This document shows, piece by piece, positions 25,956-33,666 of a stretch of DNA of 64,000 bases. This DNA is from an uncultured Lachnospiraceae bacterium (GTDB lineage Bacteria; Bacillota; Clostridia; Lachnospirales; Lachnospiraceae). The stretch covers positions 1 through 64,000 of the forward strand of contig CAJTTO010000021.1 of assembly GCA_910579275.1 (NCBI GenBank), in the 5' to 3' direction. Made by a program: the position numbers and the translations under genes. The notes under the pieces were generated by a model. The model was not told the DNA's origin. It saw only the letters and a program-made list of their open reading frames with translations, and searched no databases. How positions within the stretch are numbered: the first letter of the stretch is position 1; the number at the start of each line of letters is the position of its first letter.

Positions 25956-26858
25956 TCATTTTTGAGCGCTCAATGCATTGTATATTTTTATCTCGACACG
26001 TCTGTTTTTTGCTCTTCCTTCCGGTGTAGCGTTGTCTGTGATTGGAATATACTCGCCTCTGCCGGAATGTTTCATCATTCCCGGATCAAGCGCCGCATTC
26101 TCTTTCAGAAAATCAAACACTGCAAGCGCCCTATAGCTGCTGAGCACATCATTATTCTCATATCTTCCTCCGTTTAAAGGCACGGAATCGGTATGCCCCT
26201 CTATCTCTATATCCGAACCGGCATACTTCGTCAGAAGCACACCTATCTTGTTGAGTACAGGAACAGCATCCGATTTGATATCCGCCTTTCCTGAGTCAAA
26301 TAAGAATGCCCCGTTCAGTGTAAGTGTCACATAGTCTCCGTTAAATGACACTTCCACTTTATCATCCATCATACTCTCCTCGAATGCATCCTCCATTTTC
26401 TCCGCAAGCTCCTCCGAGAGTTTCAGTTTTTCTTCTTCGAGTTCATCAATCGCTGCCTTTAGTGATTCTATTTCTTCCTGATTCAGTTCAAGCTGTTCAG
26501 CCGCTTCTTTTAATTTGTCGTCTGCCGAACCACCCGTGTTCGTCAGATCCGCAGTTTCACTGTTATCTGCATCTGCAGTCTTGCCGCTCGTATTCACATA
26601 CTCGTCAAGCATATTGAGCTGGCTGACGCCATTGCTTATAAGAATACCATCGCCTATCGCCTTCGATCCTGCCTTAAATATACTAACAGTGGACTGAAAG
26701 GATTTTGCAACTTCCTCAAACTTGGCGGCATCAACTTCCGACATGGAAAACAACAACACAAAGAAGCACATCAACAGTGTCATCATATCTGAAAACGTAC
26801 TCATCCATGGTGCCGGGGTTCCAGGCGGGAGTTTGAATTCTTCCTTTTTCTTTGCCAT
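25956..26858 (-). CDS. motB: Flagellar stator protein MotB
   Basis: MotB, 300 residues, anchors the proton-driven stator to peptidoglycan. The membrane helix (about 17-40) holds the essential Asp24 in 'TFSDMMTLLMCFF', which suggests H+ or Na+ conduction. A coiled-coil plug and linker region (about 110-165) leads to a C-terminal OmpA domain with 'IEGHTDSVPL' and 'NRRVEIKI'. Its ATG overlaps the motA stop as TAATG. Confidence 0.96.
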   Translation of the reverse strand: MAKKKEEFKLPPGTPAPWMSTFSDMMTLLMCFFVLLFSMSEVDAAKFEEVAKSFQSTVSIFKAGSKAIGDGILISNGVSQLNMLDEYVNTSGKTADADNSETADLTNTGGSADDKLKEAAEQLELNQEEIESLKAAIDELEEEKLKLSEELAEKMEDAFEESMMDDKVEVSFNGDYVTLTLNGAFLFDSGKADIKSDAVPVLNKIGVLLTKYAGSDIEIEGHTDSVPLNGGRYENNDVLSSYRALAVFDFLKENAALDPGMMKHSGRGEYIPITDNATPEGRAKNRRVEIKIYNALSAQK

Positions 26859-27649
26859 TAAGCTTCACCTCCACCACCTTCATCTTGTGACGGTCTCTCC
26901 TTTGGTGACAGGAAGGACTTCAATTTTTCTTCTATAACGCGTGGATTTTCGCCTGCCTGTATAGAAAGCAGACCCTCTATCATAATTTCCTTTGACTGCA
27001 TCTCTATCGCATTATTTGCCTGTAGTTTGTTTGATGCAGGTGTACAAATCCAGTTCGCAAGCATGGAACCATAAAATGTTGTAATCAGGGCAACACCCAT
27101 CTTAGGACCAAGTGTCGTAGGATCGGACATGTTCTGCAACATACACACCAGACCAACCAGCGTACCAATCATACCCCAGGCAGGTCCCATGGCTCCCAAT
27201 GTATCCCAGAACCCTGACCTTAATTTATGTCTGCCGTCAATACTGTTTAATTCTGTCTCAAGGATTCCCCTTACCAGTTCCGGATCTGTTCCGTCAACAA
27301 TAAGCATGATTCCCTTCTTCATAAACTCATCTTCAAGATTTCCGGCAGCTTCCTCCAAGGAAAGCAGACCTTCCTTTCTTGCAACATTTGATAATTCGAT
27401 TATCTTTGTAATCATCTCCGGAATATTGACATTGACCGGTTTAAACATCAACGCCATACTCTTGATACCACCAACAAAATTTGCCAAACTTACTGATGCC
27501 ATCGTCGCAAAGAACGAACCACCAAAAGTGATAAGCATTGATGCCGGATCAATGAAGTACCAAATACCCTTGATGCCGTCTGATGATATGATACCAAAAA
27601 GAACAAGAACGAAACATACCACCAAACCCAATAAAGACGCTATATCCAC
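26858..27649 (-). CDS. motA: Flagellar stator protein MotA
   Basis: MotA, 263 residues, the ring-forming stator subunit. Four membrane helices and the conserved 'GAMGPAWGMIGTLVGLVCML' segment around helix 3 are present. The start codon is GTG, preceded by an AGGGG ribosome site. A perfect CodY box and a good promoter lie upstream in the 196-base gap after flbD, so motAB may be transcribed on its own as well as with the operon. Confidence 0.96.
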   Translation of the reverse strand: MDIASLLGLVVCFVLVLFGIISSDGIKGIWYFIDPASMLITFGGSFFATMASVSLANFVGGIKSMALMFKPVNVNIPEMITKIIELSNVARKEGLLSLEEAAGNLEDEFMKKGIMLIVDGTDPELVRGILETELNSIDGRHKLRSGFWDTLGAMGPAWGMIGTLVGLVCMLQNMSDPTTLGPKMGVALITTFYGSMLANWICTPASNKLQANNAIEMQSKEIMIEGLLSIQAGENPRVIEEKLKSFLSPKERPSQDEGGGGEA

Positions 27650-27726
27650 TTTTACACACCCCTTTTTCTTTTATTAAGTTTTTCATTGACACAGTCTTAT
27701 TGTGTTCTCATTTTCTCCATAAATAT

Positions 27727-27755
27727 ATAATACTGTAAGGTTACATAAATTGCAA
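27727..27755 (-). promoter_or_regulatory. SigA-type promoter for motAB
   Basis: TTGCAA (27750-27755), exactly 17 bases, and TATTAT (27727-27732). The predicted start point near 27720 leaves a leader of about 70 bases. A CodY box abuts the -35. Confidence 0.6.
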
Positions 27756-27756
27756 C

Positions 27757-27771
27757 AATTTTCTGAAAATT
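27757..27771. promoter_or_regulatory. CodY box, 15/15 match, upstream of motAB
   Basis: AATTTTCTGAAAATT fits the consensus AATTTTCWGAAAATT at every position and is a perfect palindrome. It ends one base from the -35 of the motA promoter. A second, 13/15 box overlaps it with an 11-base offset on the upstream side. A near-palindrome GGCGTATTATATACGCT lies 20 bases further upstream and could be another operator. Confidence 0.75.
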
Positions 27772-27845
27772 TTCTCAAATTTTATCAATTTGGCGTATTA
27801 TATACGCTATTTCCATTTCAAATACACCCTGATATGTAACTATCC

Positions 27846-28052
27846 TTATTCTGTTTCCGCATTCAGAAGAGATCTAAAATACTCCTGCCTTGTTAATTTT
27901 ACTAAATTTTTAATTTCATGTCTACTTTCTTTGATAATTATTTTTTTTCCATCGGTTAACGTAATAACCGTATCCGGTGTCTCCTCCACTGTCTCAATCA
28001 GATTTGTGTTTACCAAAATCTTTGAACCGTTAATTTTTGTCACCTCAATCAT
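27846..28052 (-). CDS. flbD: Flagellar protein FlbD
   Basis: FlbD/SwrD-family protein, 68 residues. SwrD in B. subtilis raises motor power by supporting stator levels. The 'MIEVTKINGSKILVNTNLIE' start and 'TVITLTDGKKIIIKES' are characteristic of the family. It normally follows flgE directly, but here a glycosyltransferase and three other genes intervene. It lies six bases after the glycosyltransferase. Confidence 0.92.
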   Translation of the reverse strand: MIEVTKINGSKILVNTNLIETVEETPDTVITLTDGKKIIIKESRHEIKNLVKLTRQEYFRSLLNAETE

Positions 28053-28058
28053 GTCATA

Positions 28059-29144
28059 TTATCCTTTCTGTGTAAATGTAATATTTTTTCCATGTGCGTC
28101 TCCATATGCAACAAGCTTTTTCTTATAAATTTCTGCCTTTTCTGTCTCCTGCAGCTCCTGATAAATCGCAAAAATTCTCATATACGCATCATAGACATCT
28201 TCGCCAAGCTGCTCAAAGTCTTCCGCATCCGTAATACCTGTCAGGAAACCCGCCGCAGTCTGGTAATCTTTGCACATGTGTGCTGCTTTTCCAAAAAGAT
28301 ACCGAAGCATTGTCGTCTTTAGATATTCCCTGTTCATGTCAAGAAGCCTGTACGCAAAATCTGCTTTTTCATTCCGGATCAGACAATCCGCATAAGATTC
28401 AAGGCAGTTTGTCAGGAATTTTTTCTCCGGAACACGGTTAACCTCAAGACTCATATCATATGCCTCAATTGCTTTCTCATAGTTTCCGAGCACATTGTAG
28501 GACTGCCCGATTTGAAAATAAATATAATCGTCCATTTCCTTGTTTTCCCCTATGGAACGCAGCAGCAGTTCCAGATTACGCTGCTGCTTTTTCAGCATGT
28601 CCTCCCTCGGAATATCGTAACCATAATGCTTTACCTGCACTGGCATGTGAAAAGTCTCAAGTGTGACCTCATCATAGCTGACTGCCTTTTTGGGGATAAT
28701 CTGTTCATGAATCCGGAAACGGTACTCATAATAATTCTTATTGAAAAATCTGGGCACTTCATCTATCTGTATAATTTCTTTCCCTTCCATATGATAGACA
28801 TTCCTGATTTCCACCACGCCGACATTTTTCGCGTATTTCTGCATGCAGGCGCGCAGCTTCGCCACATCAATCTCCTGCACGTACTCATCACAGTCCAGTA
28901 TGAGAATCCAGTTGTTTGACGCCTTGGACACGGCAAAGTTTCTCGCGGCACTGAAATCGTCGCACCATGCAAAATCAAATACTTTATCCGTGTATTTTGC
29001 GGCAATCTCCTTTGTCCTGTCCGTAGATCCTGTATCTGCGACTATGATTTCCATATTATATTTCAAAAGCCGTTTGAGGCATTGTTCTATATATTTTTCC
29101 TCGTTTTTTGCAATCATGCAAACACTGACTGGTAATTTTGTCAT
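28059..29144 (-). CDS. Family 2 glycosyltransferase with TPR-like C-terminus
   Basis: A cytoplasmic GT-A fold glycosyltransferase, 361 residues. The N-terminal 'VSVCMIAKNEEKYIEQCLKR', 'VADTGSTDRT' and DxD-type 'LDCDEY' give the nucleotide-sugar and metal sites within about 100 residues. From about 190 onward, helical TPR-like repeats appear ('IGQSYNVLGNYEKAIEAYDMS'). This layout is seen in SunS-like and beta-1,4-glucosyltransferase-type proteins. The ATG at 29144 has GGAG six bases upstream. Its position before flbD suggests a motility-linked target such as a flagellar protein, but that is only inference. Confidence 0.8.
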   Translation of the reverse strand: MTKLPVSVCMIAKNEEKYIEQCLKRLLKYNMEIIVADTGSTDRTKEIAAKYTDKVFDFAWCDDFSAARNFAVSKASNNWILILDCDEYVQEIDVAKLRACMQKYAKNVGVVEIRNVYHMEGKEIIQIDEVPRFFNKNYYEYRFRIHEQIIPKKAVSYDEVTLETFHMPVQVKHYGYDIPREDMLKKQQRNLELLLRSIGENKEMDDYIYFQIGQSYNVLGNYEKAIEAYDMSLEVNRVPEKKFLTNCLESYADCLIRNEKADFAYRLLDMNREYLKTTMLRYLFGKAAHMCKDYQTAAGFLTGITDAEDFEQLGEDVYDAYMRIFAIYQELQETEKAEIYKKKLVAYGDAHGKNITFTQKG

Positions 29145-29182
29145 CTTCTGCTCCACCTCTCTGATTTTTATTTCGAATCTCT

Positions 29183-29212
29183 CAAAAATACAGGGCGGTC
29201 TCTACCGCCCTG
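29183..29212 (-). terminator. Terminator after the coiled-coil gene
   Basis: A GC-rich nine-bp stem CAGGGCGGT/ACCGCCCTG with a four-base loop is followed on the minus strand by TATTTTTGAG. It lies 20 bases after the coiled-coil gene and 40 bases before the glycosyltransferase start. The transferase must depend on read-through or on an unseen promoter. Confidence 0.8.
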
Positions 29213-29231
29213 ATATGTCCGGCTACAACTC

Positions 29232-29702
29232 CTAATGTACCGGTAACAGATTTCTGTATTCAAGGATTTTAACAACTGTAGCACCCTGATCTTCCAGTTT
29301 TTTAATCTGATGCTTCGTCTTGTAAAATCCGCCCGCTACTTCACTTGATATCTCGCGCATACTCATGTCAAGTCTTTCATAATTATCCTGCAGCTTATCA
29401 AGCTTCAAGTCCATCATGCCAAGTCTTGTGTTTACCTTGTCAAGTTCTGATTCTTTGATAACCTTCTCGATAGATGTTACCCTTGTGTCGAGTTCTGTCA
29501 CCTTAACCTGAAGTTCCGCAAGCCCTGTCTCAACCTTGTCCAGTCTCGCCTCCACATTCTCCAGTCTCGCCTCTACCTTGTCCAGTCTCGCCTCCACATT
29601 CTCCACTTTTGTTTCAAGACTGGACAGCCTTGTATCAATCTGATCCAGCCTCGTATTGATCTTTGCAAATTCTGCCATAATCAATTTCATATTCTCATCC
29701 AT
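29232..29702 (-). CDS. Coiled-coil protein with heptad repeats
   Basis: A 156-residue protein that is almost entirely coiled coil from about 10 to 125. Repeats of the type RLDKVEARLENVEARLDKVE occupy residues 34-60. No signal peptide or membrane segment is seen. The C-terminal 30 residues are less repetitive. A GGAGAG site precedes the ATG. It has its own promoter and terminator, so it is a monocistronic unit inside the flagellar region. Similar short coiled coils are common in Clostridia, and the function is unknown. Confidence 0.65.
   Translation of the reverse strand: MDENMKLIMAEFAKINTRLDQIDTRLSSLETKVENVEARLDKVEARLENVEARLDKVETGLAELQVKVTELDTRVTSIEKVIKESELDKVNTRLGMMDLKLDKLQDNYERLDMSMREISSEVAGGFYKTKHQIKKLEDQGATVVKILEYRNLLPVH
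29535..29610. repeat. 21-bp in-frame tandem repeats in the coiled-coil gene
   Basis: Units of the form CAGTCTCGCCTCCACATTCT, 21 bp each, recur about three and a half times and encode seven-residue heptads. They keep the reading frame, so copy-number change would lengthen or shorten the coil by whole heptads. Confidence 0.75.
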
Positions 29703-29803
29703 ATGTTTCTCTCCTTTTTATGTGCGTTTTGTATCCGTCCCTAACTCTGCTGTACTAGCACAAACATATTGCGGTATTTTCACGACAAAACATATCCGTT
29801 AAC

Positions 29804-29832
29804 AGTATAGCACATATCAGAATCAATGAAAA
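29804..29832 (-). promoter_or_regulatory. Extended -10 promoter of the coiled-coil gene
   Basis: TGcTATACT (hexamer at 29804-29809) with a weak -35 TTTTCA 17 bases upstream. The start point is about 95 bases before the ATG. Confidence 0.5.
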
Positions 29833-29840
29833 GCCGAACA

Positions 29841-29890
29841 AAACAAAAAAGATAAAGTCGGCAGGAGCGCCTGCCTGACTTTATCTTTTC
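29841..29890. terminator. Strong terminator after the 60-residue gene
   Basis: The stem GATAAAGTC..GGCAGG / CCTGCC..GACTTTATC is followed by TTTTTTGTTTTG on the minus strand. A shorter T-run on the plus strand could make it bidirectional. Confidence 0.85.
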
Positions 29891-29892
29891 TG

Positions 29893-30075
29893 TTATTGTT
29901 CGTTGCTTATCAATGGCGGTTTCTGATATAATTTTCGATAAATCTGTGCCCGTTTAAATTCGATTTCTTCCAATACCGGTTTGCAATCTGCCTTTTTTGC
30001 CACTCTTTCAATTTCCTCTAGCAATGATAACTGATCCATCAATATACCATTGTATTCTTTTTCAGTCATTAGCAT
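29893..30075 (-). CDS. Small protein of unknown function (60 residues)
   Basis: A 60-residue, probably helical protein with no recognisable domain: charged, no signal peptide, with a helix at about 10-50. AGGTG lies five bases before the ATG, and an alternative ATG is two codons in. An extended -10 promoter lies upstream and a strong terminator downstream, which supports a genuine single-gene unit. The function is unknown. Confidence 0.5.
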   Translation of the reverse strand: MLMTEKEYNGILMDQLSLLEEIERVAKKADCKPVLEEIEFKRAQIYRKLYQKPPLISNEQ

Positions 30076-30304
30076 ATCATCACCTACTTTTCATGATATC
30101 CTGTATAATCTGTGCTGATTTCTACCACTTCATTATACCATACTGTTAAGTATAATTTACCATTTCCAATATTGCTAAACGAATGATCAACGTCCCATTT
30201 CTGCTTATTCGCTCCAATGTCTTTTAATACCAGACTTAAAATAAATAATCAGATATACATTTTCATTATATACAGTTCACAAATCTATACGTATTTTATG
30301 TTAG
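30076..30304. other. AT-rich gap in the islet
   Basis: About 230 bases without a gene. TGgTATAAT (hexamer at 30132-30137, minus strand) is a good extended -10 for the 60-residue gene. No terminator is recognisable after the secreted protein gene. The base composition is more AT-rich than the flagellar genes on either side. Confidence 0.45.
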
Positions 30305-30751
30305 TTAATTTTGAGTATATTCATAAGCTTCCACTCGCACCAATGTAGAATATTTACTATTATCTGTAACTCGAATCCTATACAAGTCACCAACAATCAC
30401 ATTCTCGCTAGTACTTTTAGAATATCCACCACTTAATTGATATTTATATTCTACAACCCATATACCATTTGAATTTCTCTTTTCTACATAAAATGTATTC
30501 GATGTACCAGCCTGTCCACATGCAGTAAATGAAACATAAAGCTCATCTGTTTTGGGTCTGAAAGTAGAGCTTACGTATGCGACGCCCGGTTCAACAACAA
30601 CATAACACTCATCAAGAAGCTGATTTCTTGTTGACGCCTTAGCAACTCCGTCAACCTCATTAATATTTTCTGTCTCCATTGCAAATACCGCTGAATTTTG
30701 TACAAATATTAATACAAAAGATAAAATAAATGCCGATAAAATCTTCTTCAC
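30305..30751 (-). CDS. Secreted protein of unknown function
   Basis: A 148-residue protein with a clear signal peptide: a 'MKKIL' start, a hydrophobic core to about residue 20, and a likely cut near 'AVFA|METE'. The mature part looks beta-rich and polar with two Cys ('ECYVVV', 'TACGQA') that could form a disulfide. I do not recognise a family. The start is GTG with an AAAGGAG site seven bases upstream, and a strong SigA promoter precedes it. It is AT-rich relative to the flagellar genes. Confidence 0.7.
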   Translation of the reverse strand: MKKILSAFILSFVLIFVQNSAVFAMETENINEVDGVAKASTRNQLLDECYVVVEPGVAYVSSTFRPKTDELYVSFTACGQAGTSNTFYVEKRNSNGIWVVEYKYQLSGGYSKSTSENVIVGDLYRIRVTDNSKYSTLVRVEAYEYTQN

Positions 30752-30786
30752 TTTTTTCTCCTTTCGATTTGTGAACTGTTAATGTT

Positions 30787-30815
30787 ATCATATCACTAAC
30801 ATAATACACTTTCAA
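30787..30815 (-). promoter_or_regulatory. SigA-type promoter of the secreted protein gene
   Basis: TTGAAA (30810-30815), exactly 17 bases, and TATGAT (30787-30792). It begins the islet downstream of the flgE terminator. Confidence 0.65.
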
Positions 30816-30909
30816 CAAAATTTTTTCATTTCCCATTAATTCTAAGAATGTTATTGTCACAACCAGAATCCACTCAAAGCAACAATCCGAGACAATATTT
30901 AAAGTTTTG

Positions 30910-30956
30910 TTATTTAAAATGAACCTAGGTAAGAATTCTCTCTTACCTAGGTTCAT
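30910..30956 (-). terminator. Terminator after flgE
   Basis: A perfect 16-bp stem ATGAACCTAGGTAAGA/TCTTACCTAGGTTCAT with a six-base loop is followed on the minus strand by TTTTAAATAAC. This is one of the strongest hairpins in the window. It should stop most fla/che transcription before flbD-motAB. Confidence 0.8.
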
Positions 30957-30963
30957 TCACTTA

Positions 30964-33012
30964 TTATCTCTTAAGGTTTACAAGTTCCTCAAGCAGTGTA
31001 TCGGATGTTGTGATGATTCGGCTGTTTGCCTGGAATCCTCTCTGGGTTGTAATCATGTCTGTAAACTGCTGTGAAAGGTCTACATTTGACATCTCGAGGA
31101 TACCGCTGTTGATGGAGCCGATGCCTTCAGCCTTGATGTCCACAACGGATGCATCACCCGAGCTTGCCGTAGTCTGATAGAGGTTATCTCCTGCGTTCTC
31201 AAGTCCCATGGCATTTGCAAACTTCGCCACACAAATCTGTCCAAGTGTTGCTGCCATACCGTTGCTGTAGCTTGCTGTGACAATACCATCTGTTCCGACA
31301 GAGACACCGAGCAGTTTTCCGACTTTACGTCCGTCAATTCTCGCTCCGTCTATGGTGTTTTTCTTTTCATTATCCACATTCGACGTCTCCGACATATCAA
31401 CTGTGAGATTTTCAAACTTTGTGTCAAGAGAAGACAGATTCAAGGTAAAGGAAGACTCTCCCTCTGCACCTACATAGCTGAACTGTCCATCATCTTCATT
31501 ATACTTGATGGTCCATGATGTTGTACCACCATTCTTCAATGCGTCTATATTCACTTCAGCCTTATTCGAATCTGTAATGCCAAGCAGGCTGATTTTGAAC
31601 TCGCCTTTTATCACCTGTGAGGAAATCTGCGGCGTATCGGTCATAAAGGTATTTGTCTTATCACCCTTTGTTCCCATACTGAGCAGCTTCATAATCGCTT
31701 CGCCATAAGCGCTTCCTGCACTTACCTGAGTTCCGCTTCCATTATCTGCATTGATTGTATTTCCTGCACTATCCTTAAATTCGTATTTCGTTACAGAATC
31801 ACCATTGTCATCTGTATAAGTCTGTTTCACGGATGTCACCGTTCCGGTCGCTGCCTTAAACGTATATGTCACTGTTCCATCTGTGTTTGCCGTTCCGGCA
31901 GCCTCATAAAATGCAGAGACAGCTTCTTCCGGCAGCGTAATCGCATCTGTCACAGGGAACGATGTCGGCTGTGCCTTAACAAAACCGGTTCCTCCGGAGA
32001 AGTTGACTGTAAGTGTCATTCCTCTCAGTTCACTGTTGGCAAGAACCTTTCCGTCCAAATCTGCATCACTGTCGATAAATGCTCCTAAATCAACTGTTGC
32101 CCAGTCACCGGCTGCACCCATTGTATGTGTACCTGTCGTTGTGATACCTGCAAGCGATGACGTACCTCCGTTCACCACTTTCCTGACCTCTGTCTCCAGC
32201 TTCTCAAGCAATTCAGGCGGCATCTCGGATGATTTCAGTGTCTTCTCACCATCAGCTGTCTGGTATTTAAACGAAAGTTTTGATGTATCCACTTTATATA
32301 TTGTATTGGAAGGTGTCCACTCATTCTCTGTATTGAGTGTCGACCTTACCGTCGTCTGCTCAGAAGTTGCCGGAAGAATGCCAAACTTCACATCATACGA
32401 ATATCCCGCCTTATCATATACCTGAATATTCGTCACCCTGCCGTTTTCATTCTGAAGTTCGGAACTGTTGGAATCAATGATGCCACTAATCCTGCCCTGT
32501 GTTGTTGCAGATGCCTTGAACTCATTCATTGCCCTTGTATTAATCGGCTTCAACGAGCCTTTTACAATATTTCCGGCATTGTCGACGCCCCAGCCCTGTA
32601 CAATATAGCCTGTGCTTGACATACAGAGGTTTCCGGCATCATCCACGTCGAAAGAACCGTCTCTTGTGTAATATGTACTGGTTCCATCACTTACCACGAA
32701 AAACGCCTCGCCTGAAATCTTGAGGTCGAACGGGTTTCCTGTTGACTGGTTTGCACCTTCCTGTGTAATGGTTGTATTAATCGCTGCTGCCTTTACACCA
32801 AGACCAATCTGTCTCGGGTTGGTACCACCTGTATTGTTTGCCGAATTTGCTCCTGTAGCAGCCTGTGTTGTCTGATACAGCATATCCGAGAAATTCATCT
32901 GCTTTGCCTTGAATGCTGTTGTATTTACGTTTGCAATATTATTACCAATAACGTCCATTCTTGTCTGGTGTGTTCTTAAACCTGATACACCAGAGAAAAG
33001 TGATCTCATCAT
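30964..33012 (-). CDS. flgE: Flagellar hook protein FlgE
   Basis: FlgE, 682 residues from the chosen start, forms the hook that joins rod and filament. The N-terminal 'SLFSGVSGLRTHQTRMDVIGNNIANVNTTAFK' rod-type motif and C-terminal 'MSNVDLSQQFTDMITTQRGFQANSRIITTSD' are diagnostic. The middle (about 200-560) is a large variable Thr/Asp-rich region, making it longer than the B. subtilis protein. AGGAGG lies nine bases before the ATG at 33012. It ends in a strong terminator. Confidence 0.96.
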   Translation of the reverse strand: MMRSLFSGVSGLRTHQTRMDVIGNNIANVNTTAFKAKQMNFSDMLYQTTQAATGANSANNTGGTNPRQIGLGVKAAAINTTITQEGANQSTGNPFDLKISGEAFFVVSDGTSTYYTRDGSFDVDDAGNLCMSSTGYIVQGWGVDNAGNIVKGSLKPINTRAMNEFKASATTQGRISGIIDSNSSELQNENGRVTNIQVYDKAGYSYDVKFGILPATSEQTTVRSTLNTENEWTPSNTIYKVDTSKLSFKYQTADGEKTLKSSEMPPELLEKLETEVRKVVNGGTSSLAGITTTGTHTMGAAGDWATVDLGAFIDSDADLDGKVLANSELRGMTLTVNFSGGTGFVKAQPTSFPVTDAITLPEEAVSAFYEAAGTANTDGTVTYTFKAATGTVTSVKQTYTDDNGDSVTKYEFKDSAGNTINADNGSGTQVSAGSAYGEAIMKLLSMGTKGDKTNTFMTDTPQISSQVIKGEFKISLLGITDSNKAEVNIDALKNGGTTSWTIKYNEDDGQFSYVGAEGESSFTLNLSSLDTKFENLTVDMSETSNVDNEKKNTIDGARIDGRKVGKLLGVSVGTDGIVTASYSNGMAATLGQICVAKFANAMGLENAGDNLYQTTASSGDASVVDIKAEGIGSINSGILEMSNVDLSQQFTDMITTQRGFQANSRIITTSDTLLEELVNLKR

Positions 33013-33186
33013 AATTAAGTGACCTCCTAAATTTAATATGTACAGAATGCCATTGTGAAAAACGCGCTCACACGTTCTTCTTAAAAACATCTAGTAATTC
33101 TTAGAACCACTTTGTTTTTTTCCCATCCGTCATTCCGGGGTTTTCAAGCCTCCTTAAAAGGTCCGGCTCTGTCTCGCATCCTGTAT

Positions 33187-33615
33187 TTAGATTATTACGG
33201 CTCCATCAATATTTGTATAAATATTTTCGTCTGCTTCAGTCTGATCCATTGCAGTGATTACTGTGTTGCTCTTGGTATTTACGATAAACGCAAGCTGATC
33301 CACCAGTACCAGAGAATCCCTGATTCCCTTTTCGCCTGCCTTTTTCGTACCGTCATTCAGCCTCTCCAGTTGTTTGTCGGTCAATTCAATGTTTCTGTCA
33401 TTGAGCCTGTTTGCCGCATGCTTAGAAAATTTTACATTCTCCGCAGACTGCTGTTTCTGTACCTGCTGTTTGTGAAGAATTTCTTCAAAGCTCATGTCTT
33501 TTCGAGCTTCGACCATGCCCTGAGGCGTTTTGCTGCCTGAGTTAACCTTCTGCTGTTTTAGATACTGAGCCTGTAGCTGTTCAATGGAAAGGAACTGACT
33601 GTTGTTAATATTCAT
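33187..33615 (-). CDS. Flagellar operon protein, TIGR02530 family
   Basis: A 142-residue protein with the family core 'FSKHAANRLNDRNIELTDKQLERL' followed by 'DSLVLVDQLAFIVNTKSNTVITAMD'. This conserved protein lies between flgD and flgE in many Gram-positive flagellar operons. Its role, probably in hook assembly, is not established. The N-terminal 65 residues are Gln/Lys-rich. A GGGGGAA site precedes the ATG. The 174-base gap to flgE holds no convincing gene. Confidence 0.88.
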   Translation of the reverse strand: MNINNSQFLSIEQLQAQYLKQQKVNSGSKTPQGMVEARKDMSFEEILHKQQVQKQQSAENVKFSKHAANRLNDRNIELTDKQLERLNDGTKKAGEKGIRDSLVLVDQLAFIVNTKSNTVITAMDQTEADENIYTNIDGAVII

Positions 33616-33666
33616 TCTACATTCCCCCCTGCTATAAAGTCTTTTTACCGGAAAAATCTATTTCCG

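Noticed and set aside
27792..27810. TTGAAA plus TATAAT further upstream of motA as an alternative promoter
   Set aside because: The spacer is only 13 bases, too short. The promoter at 27727-27755 fits much better.
30660..30956. 98-codon open frame overlapping the start of the secreted protein gene
   Set aside because: It has no ribosome site or family resemblance, covers the promoter, and is antisense-like noise in AT-rich DNA.
33040..33140. A possible 10-11 codon peptide with a GGAGG site in the gap before flgE
   Set aside because: The ribosome site is about 15 bases or more from the ATG, and the peptide has no recognisable feature. I treat it as leader sequence.
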